From Astrothelium macrocarpum (taxonomy: Eukaryota > Ascomycota > Dothideomycetes > Trypetheliales > Trypetheliaceae), in the NCBI GenBank assembly GCA_021030915.1, contig JAGEMR010000055.1, forward strand, positions 119,026 to 183,025: a DNA stretch of 64,000 nt, in the 5' to 3' direction. Each line of letters starts with the position of its first letter. Positions within the stretch are counted from its first letter, which is position 1. Shown piece after piece: positions 34,392-45,522 of this stretch. Below the pieces are notes generated by a model, which ran no database searches, was not told the DNA's origin, and saw only the letters and a list, made by a program, of their open reading frames with translations. A program made the translations under genes and the position numbers.

Positions 34392-34883
34392 GGCACATCA
34401 GATCGCGGTCGATTTTTTAGACAGGGACCCTGGATTTCTTGAATTATGTCAATATCTCGGCGACCAGCATAGAAGCAAGCTAAATCATGTGGCTTACTGG
34501 GCAAAAGAAATTACGGATACTTGATTAATGTGGGGCTCTGGCGTGCACAGAATCGGATGAGGGGAAAGCCCAGACGAGCCGAAACAAGCAGCCTCATTAT
34601 CGAGTTCTGTACCGATTTTCTACCTGCATTCGAGTACAATTTTTCAAATAATAAGGTAACGCTTGCTACACCAGTCTTGTACCATTCCCCACATCCACAC
34701 GTCACCGAGAAAGGTCCGCGCCGCAATCGGACCGAGGTCCCTGCGTCACTGGAAGCCCATCAACCCACATTTGAAGGCACGACGTGAGAGTCATAAGCCT
34801 CAGATGCCAGCGTCATTACTTGCACTGTCGAAAGGAAACCTAAGACGAGGTGTACGACGCCGGACGGGCCCAATCTCCCCATC
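34392..34883. other. intergenic spacer before PDH kinase
   Basis: A 492-bp interval on the plus strand between two co-oriented genes. Open frames here are out of phase with anything recognisable. It should hold the kinase promoter. Confidence 0.5.
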
Positions 34884-36381
34884 ATGTCTTGGAAGAAGTC
34901 AGAGATGCTGATGGATACCATTAAACACTACTCCAAGTTTCCTCCAACGGGCGTAAGTCTGCGGCAAATGGTGCAATTTGGCGAACGACCTTCGACTGGT
35001 ACGTGTGAGGACTGAGAAGTATCCAGTCCAACAGATTGACTGAACCTGTACTCTCTGTAGGCACTCTGTTCCGGGCCTCGCAATTCCTCTCAGAAGAGTT
35101 GCCCATCCGGCTTGCGCATCGCGTGCAAGAACTTGGAGACCTTCCTGATGGACTCAACGATATGCCTTCGATCAAAAGAGTGCAAGAATGGTATGCGCAA
35201 TCCTTTGAGGTATGCTCCCGCTTCTGACGCTGCCTTGAAATTATCAGCTTACATACGTTCGACAGGAAATCACCCAGATGCCTCGGCCTAGGCTTACGCA
35301 GGAAGTAAAAGACAGACTACTGAAGCCGGCGAAGGGTAATGGTGGCAGAACATCGAAGATTCTCAGTGAGACAACCGTCAACCCTAGCATACCCAAGGGC
35401 AAATACAAATCGCAGGTCAATGGCAGTGGTGATGAGAATGGTTTCGACAAGAAAGGAGGGACTTCCAAAAGATATTATGCAGCAACAGATGACGGACAGG
35501 AATGGCCGCCTGAGCTAGCAGACTTCAACACACGCTTCGCGCAACTGTTAGAGCGAATCAAGCGGCGGCACGACAGTGTTGTGACAACAATCGCTCAGGG
35601 TATCTTGGAGTATAAGCGAAAGCGTCAAAGGATGCAAATCGATACAACCATACAAGCCTTTCTAGATCGATTCTATATGTCACGCATTGGCATACGTATG
35701 CTAATCGGGCAGCACATTGCTCTGGTCGATCAGCGGACGCATTCTGACCCCAATTATGTCGGTATTATCTGTACGAGAACGAACGTTCGCGAACTCGCGC
35801 AAGAAGCCATTGAAAACGCTCGCTTTGTCTGTGAAGACCATTACGGACTTTTCGACGCCCCTAAAGTGCAGCTTGTCTGCAATCCCGACATCCACTTCAT
35901 GTATGTTCCTGGCCATCTATCGCACATGCTGTTCGAGACCTTGAAGAATTCTTTACGTGCGGTGGTAGAAACGCACGGGCAAGAAAAGGAGGACTTCCCG
36001 GTGACCAAAGTCATTGTTGCGGAGGGAAAAGAAGACATCACAATCAAGATCAGTGACGAGGGCGGCGGCATCCGAAGGAGCGTGATACCTCTGGTCTGGA
36101 CTTATATGTATACTACTGTCGATCAGACGCCCAATCTGGATCCTGACTTCAACAAAAGCGATTTCAAAGCGCCTATGGCAGGATTCGGGTATGGGCTACC
36201 GATTAGCAGATTGTATGCAAGATACTTTGGAGGAGATCTCAAGTTGATCAGTATGGAAGGGTGAGGCTGAGTTTCTCCACCTTGTCTTTGGGAACAGCTC
36301 CACTGATGACAGTCCAGATATGGCACAGATGTCTATCTCCATCTGAATCGCCTCTCCTCCTCTTCAGAGCCCCTTCAATAG
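34884..36381 (+). CDS. mitochondrial pyruvate dehydrogenase kinase (PDK/BCKDK family)
   Basis: Model: join(34884..34998, 35061..35209, 35266..36260, 36318..36381), 440 aa; introns are 62, 56 and 57 nt with GTACGT, GTATGC and GTGAGG donors. It phosphorylates the E1-alpha serine of pyruvate dehydrogenase (or of branched-chain ketoacid dehydrogenase) in the matrix and switches the complex off. The N-terminal four-helix domain shows the family string TGTLFRASQFLSEELPIRLA. The GHKL ATPase domain has the N box (HMLFETLKNSLRAV), G1 (DEGGGI) and G2 (GFGYGLPISRLYARYFGG). The C-terminal exon adds YGTDVYLHL, essential to the fold. A Ser/Lys-rich insertion of about 40 residues after VKDRLL is typical of filamentous fungi. 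No strong N-terminal presequence is visible. Confidence 0.93.
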
Positions 36382-36985
36382 CAACCAGCAGTCAGGAGGG
36401 ATAAGATGCGGCGCCCGTTCTTGTCCCGAGGATTGACGCCGGTTGGAGGACTCAAAACAATTTTAGTTCCATTCATATCACCGCCACCGCCAGCAATGTC
36501 ATCAGCAATGTTAATGTCTTCGGCTTCAATGGGATTAGCAGTGAGACCGAGAGCAATGCGGCTAAAATTAACTAGCTGCAGTGAAGGATAGTTAATCTAT
36601 GCAGAGATACGCGAAGACGAACCCTCACTACGAGAATGGAAAATGTTATAACAGGATTTTCGGATGAAGGAGGATGGTAGGTCTGAGTTGTGTCCGGCTT
36701 TTGAGAACCCGACTTTTGGGCGTGGTAAAAAGCTTAGGATTGGCAGATGTCTGTCACAAAAATGCATGGAGGGGCGTTTTGCATTTCCCCCACAATTGTA
36801 CATAGCATGCCACAAGTACGTGTGCTGGCTAGAGGAGTCGGCATGAGGGATTTAAAGACGTATTGAGTGACAAATCAGAGGGAAAGCTATAGCGATGAAA
36901 TATCTTGGTAGAATGCATGCTAGGTGATCCAAAGTCACGAGCACGGCTGTCTAAATGAATGGTAGATGTGTCCACTGCAGTGCTT
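36382..36985. other. convergent spacer
   Basis: About 600 bp between convergent genes. No gene, repeat or regulatory element is recognised. Confidence 0.5.
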
Positions 36986-37542
36986 CTAAGCCCTCTGCTT
37001 CGCTTTAAATCCTCCACTGGATTGTCCTGTACTCCTTCTAGTACCCTTCGACCCTGACGCGGAACCAGATGAAGGACCAGCTTGCTCAGTCCTTATGCTG
37101 TGGCGGCTGCTGTCGGGCTTTTTTCCTTTAGGATCATCACTATCGGAGTCGCCGTAGTCATCTTCCCATTTGACAGGCCACTGGCTATCGTCAATTCCAG
37201 CGACAATCTTTTCGAAGTACAGACGCGTTTGAGGCACGGTCTTTGGCTCTGGTAAGTAATTGCTATCAATATGAAAGAAAGGTAATAAGAAGGCAGAAGG
37301 CAGTTGGGCGCGATTTCTGGTTATGAGCGATCCAAGACGATGGTAAAATGAGACGAGAAAAGAACTGTGGGAAATAATTGGGATAGAGAATTGGAGGTAT
37401 TAGGAGACAGTTTAGAAGAGAAAAGGATACAAGATACCTCATTCCTCACACGGGCGTGCCATTCGAGGCGCTCGTTCGACGCTATAATTATAGCAGCCTC
37501 AGTACGCATGTCACACTCCTCAAAAGCCTCGGAAGCAGACAT
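36986..37542 (-). CDS. small acidic fungal protein, unknown function
   Basis: Tentative model: exons 37542-37438 and 37246-36986, 121 aa. Exon 1 reads MSASEAFEECDMRTEAAI to VRNE and ends at a GAG|GTATCT donor. Exon 2 holds VPQTRLYFEKIVAGIDD and an acidic WPVKWEDDYGDSDSDD segment, then a basic Ser/Gly tail. The 191-nt intron is long for this window, and other acceptors or a small extra exon are possible; phase 0 is met only by the acceptor at 37247-37248. The open frame upstream of 37542 has no ATG and would need an additional exon. Codon use and the ordered acidic patch argue for a real gene, but I do not recognise the family. Confidence 0.5.
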
Positions 37543-38441
37543 CCGCACAGCGGCCTCTTTAAGTTCGGGAGGACGATTTGGTGCCCGTGAGGAACCTGAA
37601 TCTGGCCGTGTTGATGGAGACGTCAAAGTCGAAAGAACAACGATGATGCAAAGTCAAGTTATTTGTGTTTCACAGTTCCAGAGGATGACCGTCGCAATGG
37701 CCAAGCGCTCTTGATTAAGGGTTAGGCAATCTTGATTGCTACTAGCGTGGACCGGGCGGAACATCGCCGAAGCCGCACGTCGGAGATATTCAAAGAAATC
37801 CCACCACCGAGATGATATCCCACCATCAAACTCCAGTCCAAGCTATTGGAAACCTGTATAAGTTTTGGGTCTGTAACATCTATAGAGAGGTTTTGTATCG
37901 TCATGTGTGGGAGATTGGCAACGGAGGCTTACGCGGCAATAGAGTCTTAGGTAAGGCCTGTGGATTCCGTTACCGGAACTTGCTCACTGAAACCCAGGAC
38001 CAGATGTTACCTTATTCAAGTGTCGCGCATCCGCCTCTGAATGGATCCACATCACTTAGTGACAATTGCCCAAGTGCTCCAATCACTGTACATCCGTGCA
38101 CTTCGTTACGTAGCTAAATAGACGGCAGAGCCAGCGTATAGGAAGTCGCTTCTATCACTCATGTAAGTCTTGTGCAACAAACATACCATCACGGAAGGAT
38201 TAACCGTGTGTTTCGCCAATGGATGAGTCTGCACGTCCCTGCAGTCAGAAGACAAACAGAATGACCAACAACGTTGAGACTTTAACTCTTTGCAACCACA
38301 TCACTGGAAGCTTGATTCTCTCGTGGATTGCTACTAATGAGGAAGGTTTATCCCAAGCTGTTCCTCAGTGTCAAGGACAGAGACATCGTACAAACGCCAT
38401 AACTCTACTTTTCAGGCCCGTGGACGTTGGTTTACTCCATC
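37543..38441. other. intergenic interval
   Basis: A 0.9-kb divergent interval between the small acidic protein and the DUF6604 gene. Nothing else is supported. Confidence 0.5.
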
Positions 38442-41438
38442 ATGGCGACCGTAAAGTCCCATTTGGCATACAAACGGGACACCAAGAATCTTGTCTTCTG
38501 GATGATCCAGACGCCTAACAAAATCATCGCAACATTGCCACCATCCAGCAGTGGTTGCCCGACTGTCTTGCTGAATACTAGTGGGCAAACCACGGTTTCA
38601 GGTTTGATCCCCATGTGTGAACTTATTGCGAAGCATTCGAAATCGATTCCACCCTCCGTATATCGTCTTTTCCAATCGGTGATAGATGCGAGGTCTGCAG
38701 CATACGAAGCATTTCAGAAAATCGTCGCTACGGACCCAGACCCTGAGTCGGAAAAGAGCAATGTCTCCCATAAATATTTCCTTGATTGCTTGAACAGAGC
38801 ATTCCAAACTTTGGGAGGTAATGTTTGGATGCCGAATCAGCAGATCGAGAAGAAAGGCGCCGTACCTGCAGATGATATTGAGACCGTGCTCTTCGCAAAT
38901 AAATTTGCTTCCCTCTCCGTCATAGACATGGAGAATGACAGAGAAGAAACAGGAGAGACAAGTGAGGAAGATGACGATGAGAACGCTCGACCGGCATCTG
39001 TACCCCAACGAGCCAAACAAAGGAGATCATCGGGCAAAGGGAAAAAAGGTAAAAGAGGGAGGAAGGCCGGTAACAAGAAGAACAAGCGAAAGAAGGCAAC
39101 AGGCAAAGGACATGCCAAAGAGGAAGTGCCGCTGGAGAGCTACCGGATCATTGAAGACGAGGACGGACTTATGACTGAATACCTTATGGCTGTCTACGCC
39201 CTCTTCAACCAATGGATCGAGATTCGAGCTTATGTTCAAGGTGTATGGCGAGACGTGGCATACACCGGACTTAATAGTGCTGTCGCAGGCGCCATTTCCA
39301 ACATGGCCGTTGCATTAATTAAGCGAACAGAGACATCTATTTTGGTCGATTTCCCTGGCCATGATTCATTTGAGACTGTCATGCAAACCATCACACGTGA
39401 TAATCCTGAGAAAATGCATAGCAATTTCCGCATCAAACTGCTTCGCGTCGGACCAGATTCCGATGAAACTGAGGCCGTTCGAGCAGCACACCTTGATGAG
39501 ATGGAACGATTTTCGGTCTACGCTTATCGAGACCTCCTCGATTTTATCACTGATTTCCAGCAAACTCGCAGTGGCAAGCCGACGAAGCGTATGCTATCTG
39601 AGATCCGTGACTGGAACCCCAATCTCAATCTCTAGCTAGCTACCAAGGAACAGAGATTAAATTGGCGTCGCTCATACACCCTTAATTGGCTTTACGACCT
39701 CGTCAATGTTTTCTCAGCGATTGTTGTACAACGCAATACTATGCGGGGCGAGCATCATGTATACGAAACGGTCGATTGGTCTGTAAACGGCCCTTGGAAT
39801 CAACATCGAAGGCTATTTGGTCTAAACGAGTTCGCTGGCACTGTCACTTCTCTTGCAATGCAGAAACCCGGGTCAAATATTCGCCAGAGGATCTTTCCTC
39901 ACCATGTGTTTCATCTACAACGTATTGTTGACTCTCTTGCTGTTTCCCGTGGCTGGTCTCTAAGTTGTCTTCGTGGGCACGTCCTAAAAACACCAGGCCC
40001 TGACTTTCGCCCAAGACGAGACGTTGATTTATTCCTTGATCGTAGTGTGCAGAAGATAGGCTCCGGCTATTTGCATGCTGTGCACGTCCTGAAGCAACTG
40101 TTCGTGAAAGATGCAATGATCCATGGTGACCCCAATCGCTATGAAGACCATTTGGAGATGCTTGAAACTCTCATGGAGGACTTTAGAGATTGGCTAGGGG
40201 AATCCAAGTACATGTCTGGCTTAACAACTATCCCTCCATCCCGGTTCTCAAATAGCAATAGTAATGGTCTCTGGGAGTTTTCACCGTTTCTCTGTGGGGT
40301 CGGTCTGGTGGAAGGCTTAGAGCTTGCATATCGCACAAGCATGATGATATGGGATCGCATTCCAGAGCCGATTCTCCTTGTCCATCTGCACAACATGCTC
40401 GTACAGAAAGGTTACATTTCACAGCCAGTCGGATTGTACGCTGTTCTGGCGGAAATGTTTCCAAAAGCATTCTTTGCTGATGGCAAGACACCGAATTCAA
40501 ATTTCAGCCAAGCGCTTTACGCACGCATCAGCAATGCTAGCTCCCGTCACGCGACGTTTAAGCGGCGAGCTCTTCGACGAAATCCGGCGCGCTCAGCTAC
40601 TGACATCCATGGCCTCCTTGATCTCAACGCCAATCGCTATTTTACGGCTAAGTCAAAGTTGTTACTGTATCGTCAGGCAGACTGGAACACAGACCGTATT
40701 CAGGAGACTGAAATTTCTCCTACTTCATATTTAGGCCTACTCCGCCTTGCTCAGACGAAAGCATGTTCTCATCCAATCACTGGGAAGAGTCAACTCGGAA
40801 ATACAGATCTGGTCCAGCGAGCGAGGGATCTCGGCATGGAAGAAAAATTACTTCTCAACATGCCTTCATTGTTCGCTGACATGTTAAAAGAGGACGACGA
40901 CGATGCAAGTTTGTTACAAGCCCACCGCGCTCCCCATGTTCCTGAGGGTTACAGTACAATGCCCATGTCTGTACTCAATGGCAAAGCAGCCAATGCTACC
41001 AAAATCACGAGCAAGCCCACACACAGACGAGATGATTTGGATGTATCAGATGCATACCTTCTTACTCTGGCTAAATATGATATTTTCCATGATGTCAGTG
41101 GCGGGTTTCCTCTTTCCGGAATTAACTTCATCTGGGTAACAATACACTTCATGGCGTTGTTCATGCAAATCGAGGATGAATTGCATCGAGTTCGAAATCC
41201 TCTCTGGGTCCGTGCATACGAGACTGGCTGGGAACATAATCGGCACAAGAGACTAGACCTAGCCCTTCTGGCTTTATCAGAGGAGGACCAAGAATGCATG
41301 ACGATTATTGCCAACCAATTCCAAAAGCCCCAACCCGGGCTGTTGAACCACATATATTGGGGAGATATTAACGAAGACGGGCCCATAAAAAATACCAGTC
41401 GAGACACGGAGAGCGAGCCGGATTGTGTAGTGATGTGA
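38442..41438 (+). pseudogene. large DUF6604 protein gene interrupted by an in-frame TAG
   Basis: One reading frame runs from ATG 38442 to the stop at 41436-41438 (999 codons) except for a TAG at 39633-39635. The N-terminal part (397 aa) shows the DUF6604 pattern YKRDTKNLVFWMIQT, a Lys/Gly-rich low-complexity block and PLESYRIIEDEDGL. After the TAG the same frame continues at once with KEQRLNWRRSYTLNWLYDL and VVQRNTMRGEHHVYETVDW, strongly conserved in this family, and goes on for 600 residues. So the two halves are one gene. Either the TAG (one base from CAG) is a true lesion, or a 51-nt in-frame intron (39589-39639; GTATGC donor, CTAG acceptor, no good branch site) removes it. DUF6604 proteins have no known function; they are fungus-specific and highly variable in copy number. 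Confidence 0.8.
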
Positions 41439-42190
41439 GGTAGAACACGTAGGGACAGATATCTTGGCTACAGCCAAGCGTATGCAAGAATTTCATGGCT
41501 GATATAGTAGAATTAAGCATTGACGAGTCAATTTTGCGATGGACTTAGTCAGATCGACAAAGTTGTCTCATCTTTTGAGTAGGATGTTGAGTGAGATAAC
41601 CATGATGTGCAGGTGGCAATCCATAAGGTCTAGAGCGACCAGGGATGTAATCTGCTTTGCATCAATTCTTAACACCTAGCTAGATTTCTATACTTCGTGT
41701 ATACAGAGATTTACTTTGATTAGAAGTGCATTTCCAGCAGTGGCAATCCTTGGTTACATAGACAGTCATTCATACCGATTTGCTGGTCGGAAACGCGTCG
41801 CCGATCATTGCTTGTCACGCCTATGTAGGTGATCTTCGACTCAAGAACCCACGATTTCGAGTAAATCCGCTGCAGCTACGTGCTCCAATCATTTCTTCGT
41901 ATCCGTCAACTCGTACGAACAGACGCCGAAGTCTGACTCGCGCATGGTGTCAAGGAGGTTTAAGACTCAATTACTTTCAGGCAATCCTGATTATTAGACC
42001 CAATCCATGTATTGCTTGGGGAGGCTTAAAAACGTACCAGTCGACTTGTACCGCGCATGCTCGATATAACAGATATTGTTCGTCCATCTCCATCTATTCT
42101 GCTGTCGGATGTTGAGTTGCCCGCCTCCCTCACTCCTGAGTGCTATATCACTTTCTCTACTGCAAACCTGTCAACTCTCTTCTTCCCATC
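41439..42190. other. upstream region of the sulfatase gene
   Basis: About 750 bp without supported coding content. It separates the DUF6604 gene from the sulfatase, both on the plus strand. Confidence 0.5.
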
Positions 42191-43699
42191 ATGACCTCTT
42201 CGTCGTTTCCAAGAAATATACTTTTGCTTCTTGCCGACGATCTTGGTAAATATGTCGGATGCTATGGCTGCGCCTCCATCAAAACTCCCCACCTTGATCG
42301 TCTGGCTGGTCAGGGTGTGCGCTTCACCTCTGCGTTCGCAAGCACAGCGTCTTGCTCCGGTAGCAGGAGCACCATTTATACAGGCTTGCATACGCACGAG
42401 AATGGCCAATATGGCCTCAGAATGCACGCGACGCACTTTCAGACATTCGAGCACATTGAGACACTACCCACACTGCTACGAGATCGTGGTTACCTGACAG
42501 GTATTGTTGGTAAGATTCACGTTGGACCTCTGAGAGTCTATAACTGGGAAGTTGTTGAAGAAAGCGGAACCCGAGATGTCGCATGGGTCGCGGATCGGTG
42601 CGAGAAGTTTTTTGAACAGGCGAAGGACCAGGGCAAATCCTGGTTTCTGACGGTAGGTTTTATTGATCCTCATCGCGACGTCACAACTCGCGGCGGATTT
42701 GGAAATCAGGCAATCTACGATAAGCGGATACCAGTGCTGGATATTAAACCACAAGACGTTGAGATTCCGAATTGGCTAACTGACCTTCCGGAGACAAGAA
42801 AGGAGCTCGTCGAATACTACCAGGCGATTCATCGTATGGATGCCGGCGTGGGCATGATCATGGATGCATTGGAACGGCAAGGAATGGCAGAGGATACATT
42901 GGTAATGTTTACTAGCGACAACGGTCCACCATTCATAAACTCAAAAACAACGCTCTACGAAGCTGGGACCAATCTGCCTTTGATTATAAGAGCGCCTGAA
43001 TTTCAAACAGGGCTCGAAAATCCGAACATGGTCTCCTTCATCGATATTTTCCCTACATTGCTTGAATGGGCCAACGTCGGTGAAGCGGCAAAGATCCAGA
43101 ACTGCAGAAGCCCACCAAGGTTGGGGCGATCATTTCTCCCAGTACTCGGCGAAACGAGGCTGCTTGACTTCAATCAGTGGCAACACCATATCTTTGGCTC
43201 ACACACGTTCCATGAGTTGCAGAACTATTGGCCAACCCGTATTCTAAGAACACGAAAACACAAGTACCACAGGAATCTTGCTTGGCGCCTTGATTTTCCC
43301 TTTGCTGCGGATCTCTACGCCTCTCTGACTTTCGAGGGTATCCGTAATATGGATGGCCCTGTCATGATTGGCGGACGTCAGCTTAAAGATTACATCTTTC
43401 GCCCCGCAGAGGAATTGTATGACCTCGATGAAGATCCGCATGAGCTACACAACCTGGCCACTGATCCTGTCCACAAAGACCTCCTCTTGGAGTTGAGAAA
43501 GAAGCTTGAGGATTGGCAGCGACAAACAAAGGATCTATGGTGGAATCGTGATGGCGTTTCTCTTACTATGCTAGCACGCAATGCAAAGGATGGGCTTGTG
43601 GTCCCGGATAGACTGGACTTTGATGCCGAAAACCCGGGCACAAAGGGCATGCCGCATGTTCAGCTGGATCCAGAAGATTACTCTCGAGTGAAGACATGA
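42191..43699 (+). CDS. S1-family sulfatase (sulfamidase-like)
   Basis: A single exon of 502 aa starting at ATG 42191. Sulfatases hydrolyse sulfate esters or sulfamates with a Ca-bound formylglycine. Metal ligands are visible as LLLADD (Asp16, Asp17) and FTSDNGPP. The modification motif is CSGSR (residues 55-59), where most type I sulfatases have CxPSR, so the proline is glycine. The C-terminal ELYDLDEDPHELHNLA is the usual S1 signature. Overall similarity is to the S1_8-like/heparan N-sulfatase branch. There is no signal peptide and no N-terminal hydrophobic stretch, so the enzyme is probably cytosolic. Neighbouring pectin enzymes hint at a sulfated-polysaccharide or sulfated-glycoside substrate, but sulfate scavenging is equally possible. 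Confidence 0.9.
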   Translation: MTSSSFPRNILLLLADDLGKYVGCYGCASIKTPHLDRLAGQGVRFTSAFASTASCSGSRSTIYTGLHTHENGQYGLRMHATHFQTFEHIETLPTLLRDRGYLTGIVGKIHVGPLRVYNWEVVEESGTRDVAWVADRCEKFFEQAKDQGKSWFLTVGFIDPHRDVTTRGGFGNQAIYDKRIPVLDIKPQDVEIPNWLTDLPETRKELVEYYQAIHRMDAGVGMIMDALERQGMAEDTLVMFTSDNGPPFINSKTTLYEAGTNLPLIIRAPEFQTGLENPNMVSFIDIFPTLLEWANVGEAAKIQNCRSPPRLGRSFLPVLGETRLLDFNQWQHHIFGSHTFHELQNYWPTRILRTRKHKYHRNLAWRLDFPFAADLYASLTFEGIRNMDGPVMIGGRQLKDYIFRPAEELYDLDEDPHELHNLATDPVHKDLLLELRKKLEDWQRQTKDLWWNRDGVSLTMLARNAKDGLVVPDRLDFDAENPGTKGMPHVQLDPEDYSRVKT

Positions 43700-43903
43700 A
43701 CTGATTAAAATTCCGCTACTCAAGGTGGATATCAAACATAAGAGGCAAGAAGTTCGAGTCTGATCCTATGTATGGATGAGAGCTCCTTGTTATCTGTGGC
43801 ACACGGTGCAATCTTTGGGTATACGCACTGGTTTTTGCGCATTAAGACCGGCGTTGAGAACAATGCCTTGATCTATTGCTGGGCTCATGTTCCTAAAGGC
43901 TTG

Positions 43904-45226
43904 CTACACTGGTTGACATTGTTCATTATATCCATTGACATTTGTGCACGAGAGAGTGGCTGTACCATTCGCCGGCTGGACATTAATGTCTGTAAAGATA
44001 AAATCCAAGCACTTTGATTCGGGTGAACACGCAAGCGAAACTGCCTCTGTCCCAGCGCTTGGATTGGTGTATCCCGAGAAATTCCTCCAGGTGACGTTCT
44101 GAAATATGAAGCCCGTTGCGGGAAAGTCTGCACACGGTGGCACGTCGTATCCACCCCAATGAGTACACTGCTGAAGGAGAACGGGTGCAGCGGTGATGTT
44201 CTGAACATTGAAGTTCTCAAACAAAGCATTCTGAACACAACCAGTCCCATTTCCGCCGCCTTGTGGTGGGTAATATACGCTGAGACCGTTGTATGTCTTG
44301 ATGTACGCAGAGTTGCGGCTGCCAATGAGGGTAATGTCCCGCGCCGTAACATTTTCAACCAAGTCAAATTGGCCTTGATACTGGCCGAGGCTGCCGATCG
44401 CGATACCAGCAGTATTGACACATGTCAGGTTCTGGACGTAAATGTTGGTCGAGCCGGGCTTGAGACTCACACAGTCATCGCCGCTATTGATGTAGCTGTT
44501 CGTAATCCGAACATCGTCGCTATAAAGAGTGTCGAAGCCGTCTGTATTACCCAAGTTCCCCGGGTTAGCCTGGAAATCATCGGACGTGCTCGATATGTAG
44601 ATGTTGTCAGCTGTGATATTACGAGACTCAACGATGACAAAATTCCATTTGCCGGATTGTTTAATGGCAAAATTTCGGGCCACGGAGTGATTAGCGTTGC
44701 GCAGCGAAAATGGAATCGGTCTACCGAACAGCCCTCCCACCCCCAAGGCCAGATCGTACCAAACCTAGTTGGAAATGTAAGCCCATCGTGATCCTGAGAA
44801 CGCGTAACGTCACAGTTTTCTACTAACCTGTCCTTGGCCATCAACAACGCCTTGACTGCGGCCATCCACGGTGATGTATTCCCCAGAGAATTCCATAGCG
44901 ATTGAAATATTTTGAAAGGGGTAATACGACCCATGCTGTATCCAGTAGCGAACGTCAGTGGAAAAAAGAATTGTCCCTAAAAGATCGACCTGGACGTTGC
45001 TTAGATTGTGCAACTGCAACACTGTTTGGACATTATATGTAGTATTTGCCGCGAAGGTGATATGACCGTCTTGACCGCAATCTTTGAAGGCTTGAATGAT
45101 TGCAGGCGAGTCGTCGCTACCATCACCAGCGGCAGGTATAATACATGCAGGATCTGCAGTGGCTTTGACGAAGAGATAGAACCATAGCGGGAAATAGACA
45201 AGAAAAACAGAAACGAGAGACCTCAT
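43904..45226 (-). CDS. secreted GH28 enzyme, rhamnogalacturonase-like active site
   Basis: Exons 45226-44828 and 44764-43904, 419 aa. A 63-nt intron (GTTAGT donor, AACTAG acceptor) joins GQGQ to VWYDLALGVGG in phase 0. A signal peptide (hydrophobic MRSLVSVFLVYFPLWFYL) leads into a right-handed beta-helix. Two GH28 catalytic motifs are intact: NTDGFD (206-211) and GDDC (228-231). The usual GHG histidine is Ala252 (TAGIAIGS) and the usual RIK arginine is Tyr287 (AYIKT). These replacements are seen in rhamnogalacturonan-cleaving members rather than in polygalacturonases, so I favour an exo-acting rhamnogalacturonan or related substrate. Many N-glycosylation sequons are present. It is divergent with the GH106 gene across a 296-bp promoter. 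Confidence 0.9.
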
Positions 45227-45522
45227 CCTTTTTTCAAGTTGCTTACCGCACGTTGTCGCATAGACGGTATCTGGGAGATAGACAGCCTAAAAGCCCCAAC
45301 CTCGAGGACCGGTGCACGGTACGAAGCGTCAAAGACCACATTGCGCGATATTGCGACATTTGATATGGAGATATTGGCAAGTCAACTCATGTCATGGATG
45401 CTCGGTGCTCGTGATAATGTCTAGCGACGTGGGGATGGGCAGATGCAGGAACAAGTTGAAATGGCGCTCGTTCGGCGCGTCCAAATTGTGTTTGGCCCTG
45501 ACGCCACTGGTCCTAGTGAATC
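45227..45522. promoter_or_regulatory. bidirectional promoter of GH28 and GH106 genes
   Basis: Only 296 bp separate the two divergent ATGs, so both genes must share control sequence. One GTGGGG (SYGGRG, CreA-type) lies near 45430. I could not identify a confident galacturonic-acid or rhamnose regulator site. Confidence 0.6.
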
